Source of the DNA: Siphonodentalium dalli
Taxonomy: Eukaryota > Mollusca > Scaphopoda > Gadilida > Siphonodentaliidae
DNA: 64,000 nucleotides
Assembly: GCA_032622095.1 (NCBI GenBank)
Contig: CP136063.1
Span: forward strand, 24,928,987-24,992,986
Reading direction: 5' to 3'
The notes under the pieces were generated by a model. The model searched no databases and was not told the origin of the DNA. It saw nothing but the letters and a program-made list of their open reading frames with translations. The translations under genes were made by a program, and so were the position numbers. Shown in pieces: positions 1-13,769 of the stretch (its first letter is position 1; every line of letters starts with the position of its first letter).

Positions 1-2880
1 AGATATAGACAGACTTTGCTCTAGCTTATGCCAATCAGAAATATGGCATAAACAGTATGTTATTGTCAACTCCCCCCTTTGTTATCTAAACAAAGGCAAA
101 AAGAGTCTTTTCCTGGCTTTTGTTTAGATCCGGATATGGTAAACATAAAGACCGTAACTTGTTACTGTTTTCCTGATATGGACATAATAAAGAGCGTTTA
201 TATCAATTTTGTGTGATTAACCAATAGAATTGCACTGCGTTATGTAAATATGTATTCTGTAACACGAGCAGTCTCTTGTTTAAGTACACCAGTGTACGTC
301 TTGACGACGATATACTATTTACGCGCTGATCGTTCCTTCTGTTGATGGCGATTTGAGCAAATATAATTATTTCTGGAACGAATGCCACCCGTGCCTTTAA
401 CGTACAACAAATCAAAGCAGCGGCCATTTTTTTTTTAATTCTCAGCTTGGCTTCGTATTATTAAGCAGATGGTTGAGAAAAAATCTAATCGGCATATTAC
501 GAACTCGAAAGTAGTATACATGTAATATACTTAGGTTTATTCTAGTCCTACTAAAATATGGATAAATTTAAAAGGACATGGCTCGTTCAAGTTTCCGTTT
601 TTTTTAAAGTAATTTGCAATAAGTTATAAGATATGGGTTCACAAATACGCGAAATATTGATATATACTTGAACCATACTTGTCATGCATGGTCACAGCCA
701 TTGTCCAACTGTTATTCGCACTTAATTTCAACAAATTGAACGCTCTTTATTGAAACCATCTCAGGAATAGATATGCATTGCCGTGCCCACGGATGTTGTT
801 TGTTTGGAACACAAACAGGTTGTATATTATTATTACTTTAATTCGTCTTTATGTGACATAATGCCCTTAGAAAGGTAGTTCAACTATCTATGGACATATA
901 CCAATACCGGGAAAAATTCAAAAGCGAATATTATTGGGTGTATTTTGGAGTGCAAACCGCCAGGTTTAATGATAAATTCCACTAAATTTAGGAACAAACA
1001 TTTACTTGAAACTATAACTCAAGAAACTAATTATTCGTTAATTTATTCCTTTGCTTGCCACTTCAAAATGCGAAAATAAACATGATCCGTTGCGATTGGA
1101 TTCAGCCAATGAAATTAATTGTACGACAAAAAAAATAAAGCTATATATCGATATACTCGCGTTTAATGATTTTGTTTCGAAAATCGAACTGGAAGATCGA
1201 TAAAATTTAAGTATATATGTTTTGCTTGTTCCATATACACTGTGGCTGGCATTCATTTATTCAAATATTCGGCACACTTGTTCAATTTATTTATTGGAAA
1301 AGCGAGCCCGAAAATCGATCATTTTAAGTACTGACGCTAAAATTATATATGCTCGCAACTCGGGTATCTAGAATTCTGGACCTCAGTAATTTCTAGCTAT
1401 AATGTCAATAGTAACCGTGCCGTGGTAATCATATCATACGGCACAATTTTGTGTTTGGGAAATATCAGTAGAAACGAAACTAAATTAGTCGGCGCCCTTG
1501 TTCAATTCATTTATCCGTAAAGCGAGTCCAACAATCAATCATTTCGCGACATCGATTTTAAGTCAATGTATAGATACATATATCATACCCCACATCAGGA
1601 ACAAAACGAAGCCAATAAAACGATAAAAAAAATTATGACGCAGCAAAACAGAATGAACAAACGAATTATATATTTTTTAGAAAATCAGCAAAATAATTTA
1701 ATTAGTTTCCAAAACGACAATTTAACACTTTAGTTCATTAAATGCAAACGGAACCCAAAACCATACATTTTCTATAAACAATGCGCAAACGATCGTGCAT
1801 GAACATGTTTTTATCGCTAATTGTATGAATTAAGTTCTTTCTAATTTCGGGTATAGATTATATTTTTATTTATACATGCACATGGCTAATTTCCGTAATC
1901 ATCAACGGATTCGAGCCATTGAAGTCTCAAACCCAACTGCGATTCTAATTATACACTTGGTACATTTCTTTTTGTCATGAGCTGAAGTTTAATGAAATAA
2001 AAAAATGCGATAACAGTATAACTAATGTAACTTACACACTTGCCACATGGCATACCGCGGCTATTTTACCTTTGATCTACCGCCGACAGACTGGGCTGAT
2101 ATTATTATTCAGCTGAAGCCTGGTAAAGCTATTTTTAACATGGCGTAAGGTAATTAGCCTGTCACACGGACTTCTTTTTTAATGGAGCGAGTACGAAATG
2201 AACTATCTTCGACCGGTGTCTCAATAAAGCCCTTCTTTTCTTCAATTTAGACACAAAGTTTTATAAAGGGCACTCGTTCAGTATAGGGGCCGCTAGTGAG
2301 TCGGCGCAGCAGGGTTTCTCAGATGGGCAGATCCGCATTATGGGGCGCTGGAAATACGACGCGTTCCGAAAATATATCCGGTCAGGAGTCTTATAGGGTA
2401 GAATCGGAAGTTTTTCGAACAGAAGACGGTATTTGGGTTACATAGCCAAAATCATGCCGAAGTTAGCGGTTCCTGGGGTACCTGCTAGTCCAGAGTGTAT
2501 TGACTTGAAATGGTTTCATTGGTTTGCAAGTGGTTCGAACCTTTTAACCCATTTGTCAGTGGCTCGCCAATTTAAATTTTGTTCTTTCAGCGTTTAACTA
2601 CCACAGAATGGGCTCAAACACAGGGACAAGTGGTCCTAGCTGTTTTAGGCCAGTCAATCATTTATCGGTAGTTTAGTGGATAGTCATGAATTATGTAGTT
2701 CAATGAATGTTTCACACGACAAAGTTTACAAATGGTCGTATCTCAATGGTTGGTTTCAAATTTGGTAGAGTGGATAAGTTGTATATATAATCCTTGGGGA
2801 TAGATTATTATTGGTCAAATTAAAGAAATAGGGACCCCTAACAATTTCAACGACAAACCATGGTTTCATGCCTCTGTCCG
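1..2880. other. No gene recognised
   Basis: AT-rich DNA with only short chance ORFs. I saw no splice-flanked coding block, RNA gene or clear repeat structure. Confidence 0.5.
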
Positions 2881-4860
2881 GTTTGGGTGGGGCAAAAACC
2901 ATCTCAGGACTCACCCTCTCCAGGTCGGTCCTGGAATGATTTTCATGGCGCTATAGGCCCACACCTGTATCGGAAGGACTATATATAAATATGTTCGGTT
3001 ATTTCTAAGTTGTGTCTGTATCAGACTTTTGAACCATCATATGGCAATAAACCATATGAAACAAACTTGATAGTTGTAGTCCTTCCAATAAACAACCAAA
3101 CCGGGACATAGGGTAGAAATCACAAGGCCAGTTGGTATAACTTCAACCCAGAGAGCATAAATGGTGATTTTGGTAGACCATTGCAGTTTATTAATATTGA
3201 GAGTACTAGGATATGTGGTTCTCACCACAATTGATCTTTCCACAGCTGTGAATCAAATCATTATTAGCAGATACTTTCGAGCAATCAGCAACTGAACTGG
3301 TCCCTTGCTGCAATGCAAATTATGATGCATCTTTCTTCAACTTAATTTTGCATACCTTCAGTGTTGAATTATGCCTATATTCAGAATTTTTTTCTTGTCA
3401 AATCATAATGTACTGAAATTTATATTTACCCCATGATGTTGGAAATTTACTGTTTTTCACTTTGCATGAGACTTGTCATAATTTTCACAATTAAACTTAA
3501 AATGTATGTTCTCAGGTGTAGGTATACATATTCTATAATATTAAAGAGTAAGATATGTTTGTCTGTTCCCGACCCCTGGACCGATTTCAACCAAATTTGA
3601 TGTGCTGTCTCAGGGTACCCTGGCGAATGTTATAGCGGCGTTATTTTTTGTTATTATGATTCACAAAAAATAATTTTTCAAATTTTATTTTTTAAATACT
3701 AAATTGAGCATTACCGTTAAATTCTCTATAAAAAGTCAAAAATTAAATTTAAAAAAAGTAATTCATTTTTTAAAATCTGGTTTAATTCAACATGACTATT
3801 TCTTTAAACACCTTGTCTCCTAGCTTCTGTAAGCTCCTCCCACTAATTAATGTGGGGGGGAAAAAACTCCATTAAGGCTTCATGCGTACGTGAGTGTGTG
3901 TACGTGTGCAGACAGGACAGACAACAATTATATTTGAAACGAAAACATCCATACGCACACCAAATGACACCGACGAATGGATGGGATTTGGGATACTCTA
4001 CCATTTTTATTAGTATTTCTAACAAATCATAACTTGAAAGAATAGCAAAATCAACATATCTGGTCAAAGGTGTGCTCGCTTGGTGGAATAATTGTCCATT
4101 ATCGACAAACAATGAAGCAGTGTGTCTATTGACTGCATATTACACAATTTCGAAAATTCCCTATTGACCACAGTGCTAAATATAATGACAGAAAAGACAT
4201 CGAATAAGACGAATTAGAATAATACAATCGATGTTATTAACCCATATGTGTATAGTGTATATTAGTACAAAAACTGTCGACTAGACCGTTGTGCATTTCG
4301 CATAACCCAATTTGAAAATATCTAAGCGACAAAGCGTAGTACAGTGTCAATTGGCTTGTATGCAATCAGATGTACACTCAGAGACTATTAAAAGTAGTAC
4401 AGACAGGATAGCTACTAGTAGATCAAATCGTTTGCAATTTTTACTAAGTTCCTGGCATCAACCCCAACCCAGCTTTATATACAACAGAGGGTATATATAG
4501 TGTTGTACTGAGAAGTCATATGTTCCTGGATATAGTTAAGGTACTTTTGAGTATGAGTACATGTTATCGCCTATACGGACGAAAAATTAACAGAAAATCT
4601 GAGAAATTTGGCATTTATTTGTGTACATATGCATTTGAAATAGTTGTTTTGGTCCGAATAACAAATTTAGATAATTGATTAGTCGCGCGGTTATTAAAGT
4701 TGACTTCCTCACTTGTCGACATTTAACCCCTTTATTAACAGATTTTGTACACATGTGATCAGTATGTTTGGTCAAGAGTGATGCAGATCCGAAAGAAAGT
4801 ACTAGTAGCATTTCTCCGAAGAAAGGCAAATCCTCGAGTACAGGATTACACACTGAGTAT
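2881..4860. other. No gene recognised; possible repeat at 3530-3660
   Basis: No coding exon seen. The stretch around 3545-3640 (AAGATATGTTTGTCTGTTCC, then a CCGATTTCAACCAAATTTG phrase) looks like the end of a dispersed repeat of the ACCGATTTC..AAATTTG type. This is tentative. Confidence 0.35.
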
Positions 4861-4899
4861 ATATACTAGGCAGGAACGTGGCTAGAGGGTGTCACAAGA

Positions 4900-5312
4900 A
4901 GCTTGTACAAAATAATTTATTCAAATTGGTTCATATTTGTTAAAGTTATTAAGTCGGTCAGAATAAGTCGAAAATGAAGTGTAATATTACGAAAAACAGT
5001 CGGAGCAAATCCCTAGCCGCATCATGTAGAGAGGGTATTGTGATTTGCATGTATACCAACAATTATTGAAATCGGTTCGTATTTGTTAAAAGTTATTAAG
5101 TCAGATAGAATTTTCTAAATCAAAATAAGTCGAAAATGAGATGTAACTTAAAAGAAAGTCAGACCGAACCGCAATTAGCATCATGCGGAGAGGCAGTCAT
5201 AAGGAGATTGCATACAAAAAAAATATTGAAATCGATTCATAGTTGTTCGAGTTATGAGGTCGGACGGACGGACGGAGGGAGAAAGCGTGACGGACAGACG
5301 CAGTCAATCCAG
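4900..5312 (+). repeat. Repeat related to the ~160-bp GGAC-tailed family
   Basis: Two diverged units of roughly 170 bp share phrases such as AAGTCGAAAATGA and TTGAAATCG.TTC...GTT. They end in GGTCGGACGGACGGACGGAG and GACGCAGTCAATCCAGTATA. The same tail occurs at 11004 and 56200, so these are members of one repeat superfamily. Confidence 0.65.
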
Positions 5313-5867
5313 TATATTTACATACACCTAATGTCGCTTCCGATTTCCCCATAGCGTTAAGGTATACACGCCCCCTGATCCAATTTGTTCATAAACCTAT
5401 GAACGTAACGTGACGTCACTTTCAATGTCATTCATAGGTTTATGAACACATTGATCCCGGAAATCACCGGAAATTGTCGGACATGAGTGCTTGACTATTC
5501 AGCACGCTCGGATTTGGCAATCAATTTGTGTTGGTCTATAATCAGTGTTGTTTCCCTGCACCTATAAAACTCATCTCCTCTGATTACACAACCCACGACC
5601 TCGGAAATATATCATTATGGTAGTATGGTGTGCGGTCTCATCATCCACAGCTGAAACTTAATTGTTAGTTTCAGATATTATCATTCTTGAAATCAACACG
5701 TCTACATTCGTTACAAGCTAAACAAGAAATTTCGTCATAATGTGTATACTTTACTGTGAAACTTTTCTAAAAGGCGAGGATTCGAACTTCATGCGTTCAT
5801 TTAAAGTTGAATAAATATTGTGAAAGACAGACAATCCTATAGTTGATAATGAATTTAAGTATATAAA
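5313..5867 (+). repeat. Dispersed repeat P, copy 1
   Basis: Homologous to 6511-7171. Both start ATATTTACATACACCTAAT and share a palindromic phrase GTTCATAAACCTATGAAC facing GTTCATAGGTTTATGAACAC. Both end near AATGAATTTAAGTATATAAA. Not coding. Confidence 0.75.
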
Positions 5868-5921
5868 TATAAATAATAAACGGCGGATTCAACGTGGTCA
5901 TGGGTTTTGACCGCGATATAA

Positions 5922-5974
5922 ATTCAGCAAACTCCCCATGAACCCCAGTTCGGGGTTCATAAAGTTTGCTGAAT
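5922..5974. repeat. Hairpin
   Basis: ATTCAGCAAACT pairs with AGTTTGCTGAAT, and inside it ATGAACCCC pairs with GGGGTTCAT. This makes a 53-bp interrupted palindrome. Function unknown. Confidence 0.7.
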
Positions 5975-6510
5975 TTTTCTCGCAATCAAATGGGGGTATA
6001 ATTATATGTTGATATATCATTTTATGAAACATGTTCGATAAAATTTATTCACAACTTGCTTGAGGCTAATGTCAACCAAATATATCATAGATCATCGTAT
6101 ATTGTCTGTCTTGGTCGTTAGTCATTCCATTAAGCCCTGTTTGATTAATTGAATTAATTATGGGCATTGGCTGGCATACAGATAACAAAGGCCTTTGAAT
6201 ACATGCTTGACGTAATAGCTTCTGTGAGTGGAACAGAGACAAGATTATCAATATGTTGGTACGGCCCGATGGACGGACAGACAATGGACAAGGAGTGATG
6301 ACTATAGCTCCACTAGAGACTTGGTCTCAGGTGAGCTAAAAAGCATATAATGAAAATCCTATTGTCCATGTCCAAACAGTGTAGACATAGTGGCCTCTGA
6401 TCAGGTGATGAAACATGAATGTTTCGCTTTTATCACAAGAATGCATGTTGTTATATTATGAACTCTGTTTAGCAAAACACAAAGTTTTCATAGACTATCT
6501 TCAATAAATT

Positions 6511-7171
6511 ATATTTACATACACCTAATATCTCTTCCGATTTCCCCATAGCGTTAAAGTAGACACGCCCCCTTATCCAATGCGTTCATAAACCTATGAA
6601 CGCAACGTGACATCAATTCCAATGTCGTTCATAGGTTTATGAACACATTGGTCCCGGAAATGACCGGAGATTGTCGGTCTTTGCCGACTGCTTGAGTATC
6701 TATATAGTACATCCGGATTTGGCAAGAAATTATTTTGGTCTATAATCAGTGTTGTTGCCCGGTGTTACTGAGCGTTGATGTTCAAAAAGCCCGCTACTCA
6801 ATAGCGTTTTATCATTTTCCTTACCGCTACAAATATCCCCCCGAACCTCACAAATATATCATTATGGTAGAACGGCGTGTTGTCGATTTCTTATCCACAG
6901 CCGAAACTTAATTGTTAGTTTCAAATATCATTCTTGAAATCAACATGTCTACATTAGTTACTAGCTAAACAAGACAGTTTGTCATATGTGTATACTTAAC
7001 TGTGAAATTGCGTTTTTTTCCGTTCTCCATGAACGGATTCTCAAAATGTTTGGTTTTCCAAAAAACCAGGATTCAAACTTTCTTAACTGAACTCCATGCG
7101 TTCATTTAAATAGATGAATAAATAGTGGGAAAGACAGACAATCCTAGTTCATAATGAATTTAAGTATATAA
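6511..7171 (+). repeat. Dispersed repeat P, copy 2
   Basis: Second copy of the repeat at 5313-5867, about 100 bp longer because of internal insertions (around 6775-6840 and 7010-7080). Divergence is visible throughout, so the duplication is not recent. Confidence 0.75.
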
Positions 7172-7206
7172 AATCCCATGACCACATTGAAACCGCTGTT
7201 CATTTC

Positions 7207-7740
7207 TTATATAAACTTGACCATTATTGTTTTATACACTCTTTGGCAGTGACAAAACTTACAGCTGGATATTATATTTGGTTAAATTCACCAAAGCCAC
7301 ATATAGGCGAAAAGTACTACGATTTCTTCCCCTAATGTTATATAGTTGTTGTAGAACACGAAACCACAAATAGCAACATTTTCTGAATGTCAAACGCTGA
7401 AATAACAGCTTTAAGCGATGCATGATCACTTCAGCAATTGAGACTTTCAGTATCAGAATGGGTACAGCGGCACCACACGCGTGAAACCATCCCGGTACCG
7501 ATAAGTCTGCAACTGTTGATAATTTGAGAAGCTTAATTTGACCCGGACACAATTTTGACAACTTGACCATTATTGCTTACATACTCTTTGGCAGACTGTT
7601 TATAGCTGGAAATTATATTTGATTAAATTCACCAATTAAAGTCACATATATGCGAAAAGTACTATGATTTCTTTAACTGCATAATCGTGTGGACCCCTTC
7701 CCCCTAATGTTATATAATTGTTATATAAATTGTCTTAGCC
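7207..7740. repeat. Direct duplication, ~355-bp spacing
   Basis: ACTTGACCATTATTG followed by ACTCTTTGGCAG and GAAAAGTACTA.GATTTCTT occurs at 7207-7345 and again at 7562-7725. The copies differ by substitutions and small indels. No gene. Confidence 0.7.
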
Positions 7741-8169
7741 TATTTTGTAGTAGAATTATCTTTTAATTTTGTTTTATTTACTTTCACATTTGACTCATGT
7801 TATATTCCCACTCCAAGTCTCTGTTCAGATTTTGTAAAAATTTAAAATGACACAATAAATGAACCCTTTAAGGAAAATGACTTGTCAGGACTTTTACCGG
7901 TTGATAACAAATATTTATGAGGAAGCATTATAATACCCACACATGAGAGAATCAACAACACACTGGCATCACTGCCCTGATTAAATGCCTGACGCTTCAG
8001 AGGAAGACAAACCTGTGCGTTGTTAATTGGAACATCAATCTACATGAGACGTCCATGTGTGCGCAGTATGCAACACTATTGAACATTTCAACCCCACACT
8101 CCAAATGGACCATACTGCTAATCAATACACAAGACAATTAAGCTGGTATGAGAAACAATCTTCATCAAA

Positions 8170-9130
8170 TTGCTACATTGTAATACGATTATAATATTTT
8201 GCCGCACAAACCGTAATGTTCGGTGTGCAGTCAAATAGTGACGTCATATACAGCGTAATACACATATATGAAAATGTCAGTAACATCAAAGAATACTGCA
8301 CTGCTGAGTATGCATATTTTGTGCATTTCCAAGGATTTCCTTGAATGAAACTGCTCATGCTCAGAGATCCTTGAGATATCGTATTACAATAAAAGAATGC
8401 CGAAGTGCTGAGATTTTTGTGCATGGGATGTCCGTAAATGAAACTACTCATCGTATTACATAATTTGATAAAAGAATGCTGAACATGCATCAAGGATAAA
8501 CGCAAAACATATCCCCCAAACTCTGTTCCATAGCAGTGGTCCTAACTATAGTTGTTGGACTAATGCAGATTATTAAAGAAGCTGTGTGTTCCGAGTTTGA
8601 ATGATTTTGCTACTATTCATATTATGCTGCTATAGATATCTATAGATATTCCCTGCAGTATGACGTCACAGTGCACAAATTGTTTAACAATTGACAAAAT
8701 ATATCCTTTTGATTCCATTTTTACGGAAGCTACCTGTTGAAATTCTTAGACGGTCAGTGCAGATGCTTTCCAGTGTTTAGTTATCAATTTGTAAAAGCTA
8801 TAACTCATAGTGTAAACAGCTTGTTCATTTATTTAGTCTTCAATCAGCCTGCAGTCTCACATACATAATTTCATGATTATAAATGTTTTGGGTACCATGA
8901 TGAACAGAATTACTGCACCCATGGAAATGATCAGTTTACGTAATATACGTAGCTTTGGATTGCTTTGAGTATCTCAGGTGCAAGAAAATGACTACTTTTC
9001 AGTGACAAATAGCAAACTTTTCTCTCGACGGAACCAACCATCGTCACACCATTGTGCTGTGTTATCCAAATACGGACTCATTTATTTTCCCCTGGCGAAA
9101 ACCCTGATATTAGCATATGCTAATACGGCC
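8170..9130 (+). repeat. Diverged copy of the 1.1-kb inverted-terminal-repeat element
   Basis: Shares long phrases with 40180-41080, for example TTGGACTAATGCAGA, TAGCTTTGGATTGCTTTG and TGACTACTTTTCAGTGACAAA. I did not find matching terminal inverted repeats, so this is an old internal copy. Confidence 0.6.
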
Positions 9131-9483
9131 TTTAAAATTGACATTTCGGGATTCTTACATGCAGCAGATATGCCTATACAGATGTGGAGATGAATGGAAA
9201 GATATACTAGGGGGTTTCCATCATTAACTTGGATATGTATAAATATGACAAAAAAATTAAATGTCTGGTTTGGTTTACAAGTCAAAATAAAATAGGGTCG
9301 ATAGGTGGGCTTGGAATTTTATTTTTAAATAAAAAATTTTAATTTGAATTATTCTTAAGATTTTCACATATGTGGTTTACTCTGCAAGATTGACATAAAA
9401 CTACTTTTGATTATTTTGTATAAATTTTAATATTACACAATACTTTTACTTAGAAATCAACCTATTCTGAGATGCTTGTGTAT

Positions 9484-10851
9484 GGAAATATACTAAAATC
9501 TTTGCAGGTCATGGGCATCTCATCCACGACCCTGTCATAAAATTTCAACAGAATCATAAGAAGAAATGTTTTGAGTTATTGCATCATATATAGCACATGT
9601 CTATGGGTTGGATGCAAAGTGTTAATATTTTCTGAACCGATTGATACTAAAAACTATACAGGTGAGACAGTGTGTCATAAACCTAAACACAAAATAATGA
9701 ACATGATAAAAACAATCTGGTTATCTCGTCAGATAGCATGTATCCATGGACAGACAGGACGAACAACGGATGGTTGATCCAGACGTCAGCATCGTGTAAC
9801 ATAAATGGAATCATCTTCTGAAAACGTCAACTGCATTCAAGTATTTGGCGCTTGACATTATCACATTATAATTACAACTACTTAAATGCGTGCATTTGAT
9901 TGGTCAATGCCCTTCGATACGATTGGTAGTGACAATCGCTATCTGCTGAGGGAAATGTCGTTTCCCTCATCACAACGCGCAGTGATACTTTAAGAAATTG
10001 GGAGGACATGCACCAATGGTCGCCCCACATCATGACGTCATTTCTTAAATGCGTCCATAGTTACCATACAATGAAAACAAAAAGTAACGAATTTGACTGA
10101 TCAGTGAAACTATTCCACCATTAGTATTAGCACTCATCCAGCTTCGTGCCAATAATATGACATGGCAGTGGTCTTGAGCATAGAATGCACCATTGTAGCG
10201 ATTGTTTACCTTTCAAGTTTGTCACATGAGACCGCAAATTTGGTGGGAAAGTTTGATAACACCGCTTCGGAATTGCTATCGTCTCTTGATTGTCTTTATG
10301 ACAATAGATGTGCTAGAATCGTTCTAAATAAGTGTATTTTACACCAGCAAGTAAATTTTAATAGTTTATGGGTGTGTGAACTTTCGGTCGGTCACCCAAT
10401 TTATTCTCAACACAATTTCCCATTTTCCGTTAAAAGAGCAGATGCAGTCCATACACAAGTACCGGTATCACATGGGTAGTTTAACTATTTTAGTGTTTTA
10501 ATGTAGTTTCTTCATAAAACTAGTTTAATCACCAACTAATTTATGCGGATTGTTGTAATTATAAGCAATCAACAAGTGTCGGATGCCGAATTGCATACTT
10601 AGTATAATTTCGCTTTGCGAAATTATACAAAAGCGAAATTATACAGTATGTAATTCAGCATTTAACACTTCTATACGCTGAGAGATGCATCGAAAACAAT
10701 GTTGATTTCATATTGAATGCACTTCACATTCAAACCAGTTACACCTATTCTCAAAATAAGTGTCCCTTTTAAAGCGGTCCTCAGCCGCCCGTTTATCTGT
10801 CGGAATATCAATGCAACATGGTTGGTGGAAATGTTCCTGGGCGAGTTGTGA
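9484..10851 (+). repeat. Dispersed repeat Q, copy 1 (1.37 kb)
   Basis: Homologous over its whole length to 13770-14977. Both begin GGAAATATACTAAAATCTTT and end near GGCGAGTTGTGA. An imperfect palindrome at 10574-10670 (AAGTGTCGGATGCCGAAT against ATTCAGCATTTAACACTT) lies within it. An open frame at 10162-10479 is disrupted in the other copy, so it is not a conserved gene. Confidence 0.75.
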
Positions 10852-10999
10852 CCGCGTTGAAGTTGCGTAATGTTAGTGCTGAATTGTTTTAGCTTATTTT
10901 GTAGTATAACTATCTTTTAATTTTGTTTTATTTACGTTCACATTTTAATAATTTGATGTTCTTCATCTAATTGCTGTATTGGGATACGATTATATATTA

Positions 11000-11095
11000 T
11001 TATACGGACGGACACACAGGCAGAAAGCATGACGGACGGACGCAGTCAATCCAGTATACCCCCCATTTTCTTCAAAAGTGGGGGTATAATGAGGA
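11000..11095 (+). repeat. Solo GGAC-rich tail with C5/G5 hairpin
   Basis: ATACGGACGGACACACAGGC, then GACGGACGGACGCAGTCAAT, CCAGTATACCCCCC and TGGGGGTATAAT. This is the same terminal module as at 56190-56275, without the tandem 160-bp repeats in front of it. Confidence 0.65.
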
Positions 11096-11099
11096 CGAT

Positions 11100-13760
11100 C
11101 TTACTCATTTTGAGCTCTATGGGTCCGATCATTTTATGTATGTAATTATGTTATTAGATGATTTAAATTGACATTCATGAATAATTTGACGTCAGCTTTA
11201 CCTATCCGACGACACTCCACGTGATCATTTACCATGTGTACCAATTTTCTTTTGCCATGATCCAACAGGTTGGTCGTCTATAGCCGGGCAGACAAACAAA
11301 CACACACAATTTCGTTTTATTATTATGAATACATACATGTGTACAATATATATATATTTAATTGGAAGTGGGAATAAAGAACACGTGTGGGTTCCTTATA
11401 CACGTATGCGTCTTTTCTTGTACCTATATCTCAAATAATTACATCTGCAATTGGATGGTATATTCTCATGAAAGATGGAGAGTTACAGCCTGTCCAACGC
11501 TGAAGTGCGAAGTTTTAAATCAATGCCGATCTGTAATTTGCCAGTGTCGGTTTATCAATTTGTCGGGTCAGTGATTTCAACAGCCAAGGGAAACACACCT
11601 GCTTGTGACAATTATTTAAAGCTAAGTGATTTACATGGTGTTAAAACCCACTGGGGTGTTATCCCTTTGTCTTGACACATCTCTTATCCTGCAAGCTTTT
11701 TTATCGCATGAGTGTTATTTAACGCCCAAGGTCATTATTTTAAGAATTAACAAAATAGAACTACATACAGCATCTGTCGTAACAGGGACTCGGGCGTTAA
11801 TTTGGGGTGGAGGTAATTAGTATTCAGTCCTTCGATTCTGTAAAATGCAGGAGTGTGATTGGTCACTCGCCTAACCTGAAACCCATTGTGATTCATCTTG
11901 TACCCATGTATTCTTCACATTGAAGTAATGAACAATTAGAACTCCATTCTCGAATTGCGTCATAATGCTTCCGTTCGATGTAAGTTGTTATAAAATGCGG
12001 TCAGAGGCCACGTAACCACGTGAGAGTTTCCTGTTGTGTGAACTCTATCGATATTTTTAATGATTGCCCCGAACTCAAGTTTCAATTTCTATTGATCTTC
12101 GCCGTCCATCGGGGCGGCTATTTTTAGAACGCAACACATAGTACCAAAATTACGTCGCGTTGGTGATGGGGGTGCACAGTGAGATTAATTTAAATATGTC
12201 ATGTTGGTATCAATACCTAGCCGAGAATTCCTCAGACCTACAGATGAATGCGACCAGCAAATTTCAAAATTCGTCACTTGAACTCCCCATGAATATCTTC
12301 TGGGAAATTCCAGGGAATGCGTGGTTGTCAACATCAGTCACAAAAGTTTTGTATTGTTTAGTGCCTCATGCAGGAACTCCTGTCAGTCTGATATTTGTGA
12401 CTCGGAATCTGTTCAAATATGCGCTGTTCCAGAATGAGACATCTACTATTAGGAATCAAGTGTGTTTCCGTCGCTGACTTGACAACAAACCAAACAAGGT
12501 TGATCGTTATCATAAACCCTTTTTCAATCGTGCACCGAATATCGCTGAGTGTGATTAATTACTCGCCAAGATATAATTTCAGGCGTACTATGGTGCGCGA
12601 GCGCGATCGAACGCTTCATAATCGAAGGCCTGAGTATTTAGCGGAGAAATTTGGTCAAAACATTCGATGGAAATTTTCTAATATTAGTGTCAGTTTGGAG
12701 ATCTTGAGGCCAGTTTTTAATTTTTTCACCCACCTCACTGATCGTTGGCCAGTCAAAACCTGCTTATCAATAACAAATTACTAATAAATCAAACTAAAAC
12801 AAAATGGCGGCCTGAATTGTTTAAAAACAAAAAACAAATCATGTCCTGAGTTTTAATGGGGTTAGACTTTTATATAGGTGCTTGGATTTTGCAGTGTTCA
12901 GGCTCATATTTTAAATTGTTTCATGATTCCTCCCAGAAGATACAGTCAAGAAATTCAAGCCACGGGGTAGGAAGCAAATGAAATTACATGACATTGCCAG
13001 CTTGGCCTGGTTAAAAGGGGCGGGATGCAGCTGGAAAATCCACGGAAGCCCTCTAACCACGTCGCTGATGACTAACCAACTAATATTGAACGATATATAG
13101 GCTCTATTTACGCGATTGTATGTTGTTTCAAAGAAAAGATAACACAAGTTATACATTTATGCACAGACCATTTGATAACTTTTGGGGGTGATATTTAAAG
13201 GTATAAGTAAGATCATTGTGGTGGGGGAAGAGTTGGAAATCATGCATATTATGCAGCATATATGATGGGACTGATGGGAATTTGCTAACCACGGGGGATG
13301 GCCCATGTCATGTAAGAATTGTCCAATAACTGGAAATGTTATCCCTTTCAGTTTGAAAAATCTAACCTGAAGGGGCTGTGCAAAATTAAATTCAGCCGCT
13401 AGGCCATATCACGACTATGTCAGTTCCCACTTGAAGGTGAAGTCAACCTAGCGAATCCATAGGAGAGCCAGAATGACCAACCAACCACTGGCAAGGAACT
13501 AACAAGCTCATCCACACAAACATCTCAATATTCCAATGGAACAGAATTTGTGACATGAGAAGATGGAGCTTTTATGTGAACAGCCAGGCCATTGCAGCTG
13601 TGCATTTACAACCTGGCTACCAGTGGTGGGCCTATTTATATCCCCCGGGCACCACAAGGGGGAGTGGTGTTTTATGAAATCTGTTGATGTATCAGAACTG
13701 TAAAAGTTATTTTTTTCTTTGGCCTAATTAATTGTATTTGTTTCAGAGACATCTGTCAAA
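11100..13760. other. No gene recognised
   Basis: Overlapping plus-strand open frames at 12160-12477 (105 codons) and 12419-12784 (121 codons) have no recognisable family, no splice context and unremarkable composition. I do not call them. No repeat structure seen. Confidence 0.4.
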
Positions 13761-13769
13761 AATGACAAT

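Noticed and set aside
2525-2540. GGTTCGAACC, possible tRNA-derived SINE B box
   Set aside because: No A box at the expected distance upstream and no poly-A or repeat tail.
5765-5790. GTTCGAATCC on the minus strand, resembling a tRNA T-arm (B box)
   Set aside because: No A box, anticodon arm or acceptor stem can be drawn, and the homologous copy near 7070 has lost the motif.
10162-10479. 105-codon plus-strand ORF
   Set aside because: Lies in dispersed repeat Q, and the homologous copy at 14413 is truncated and frameshifted, so it is not conserved as protein.
12160-12784. Two overlapping plus-strand ORFs of 105 and 121 codons
   Set aside because: No family resemblance, no splice or repeat context; length is within chance for a 64-kb window.
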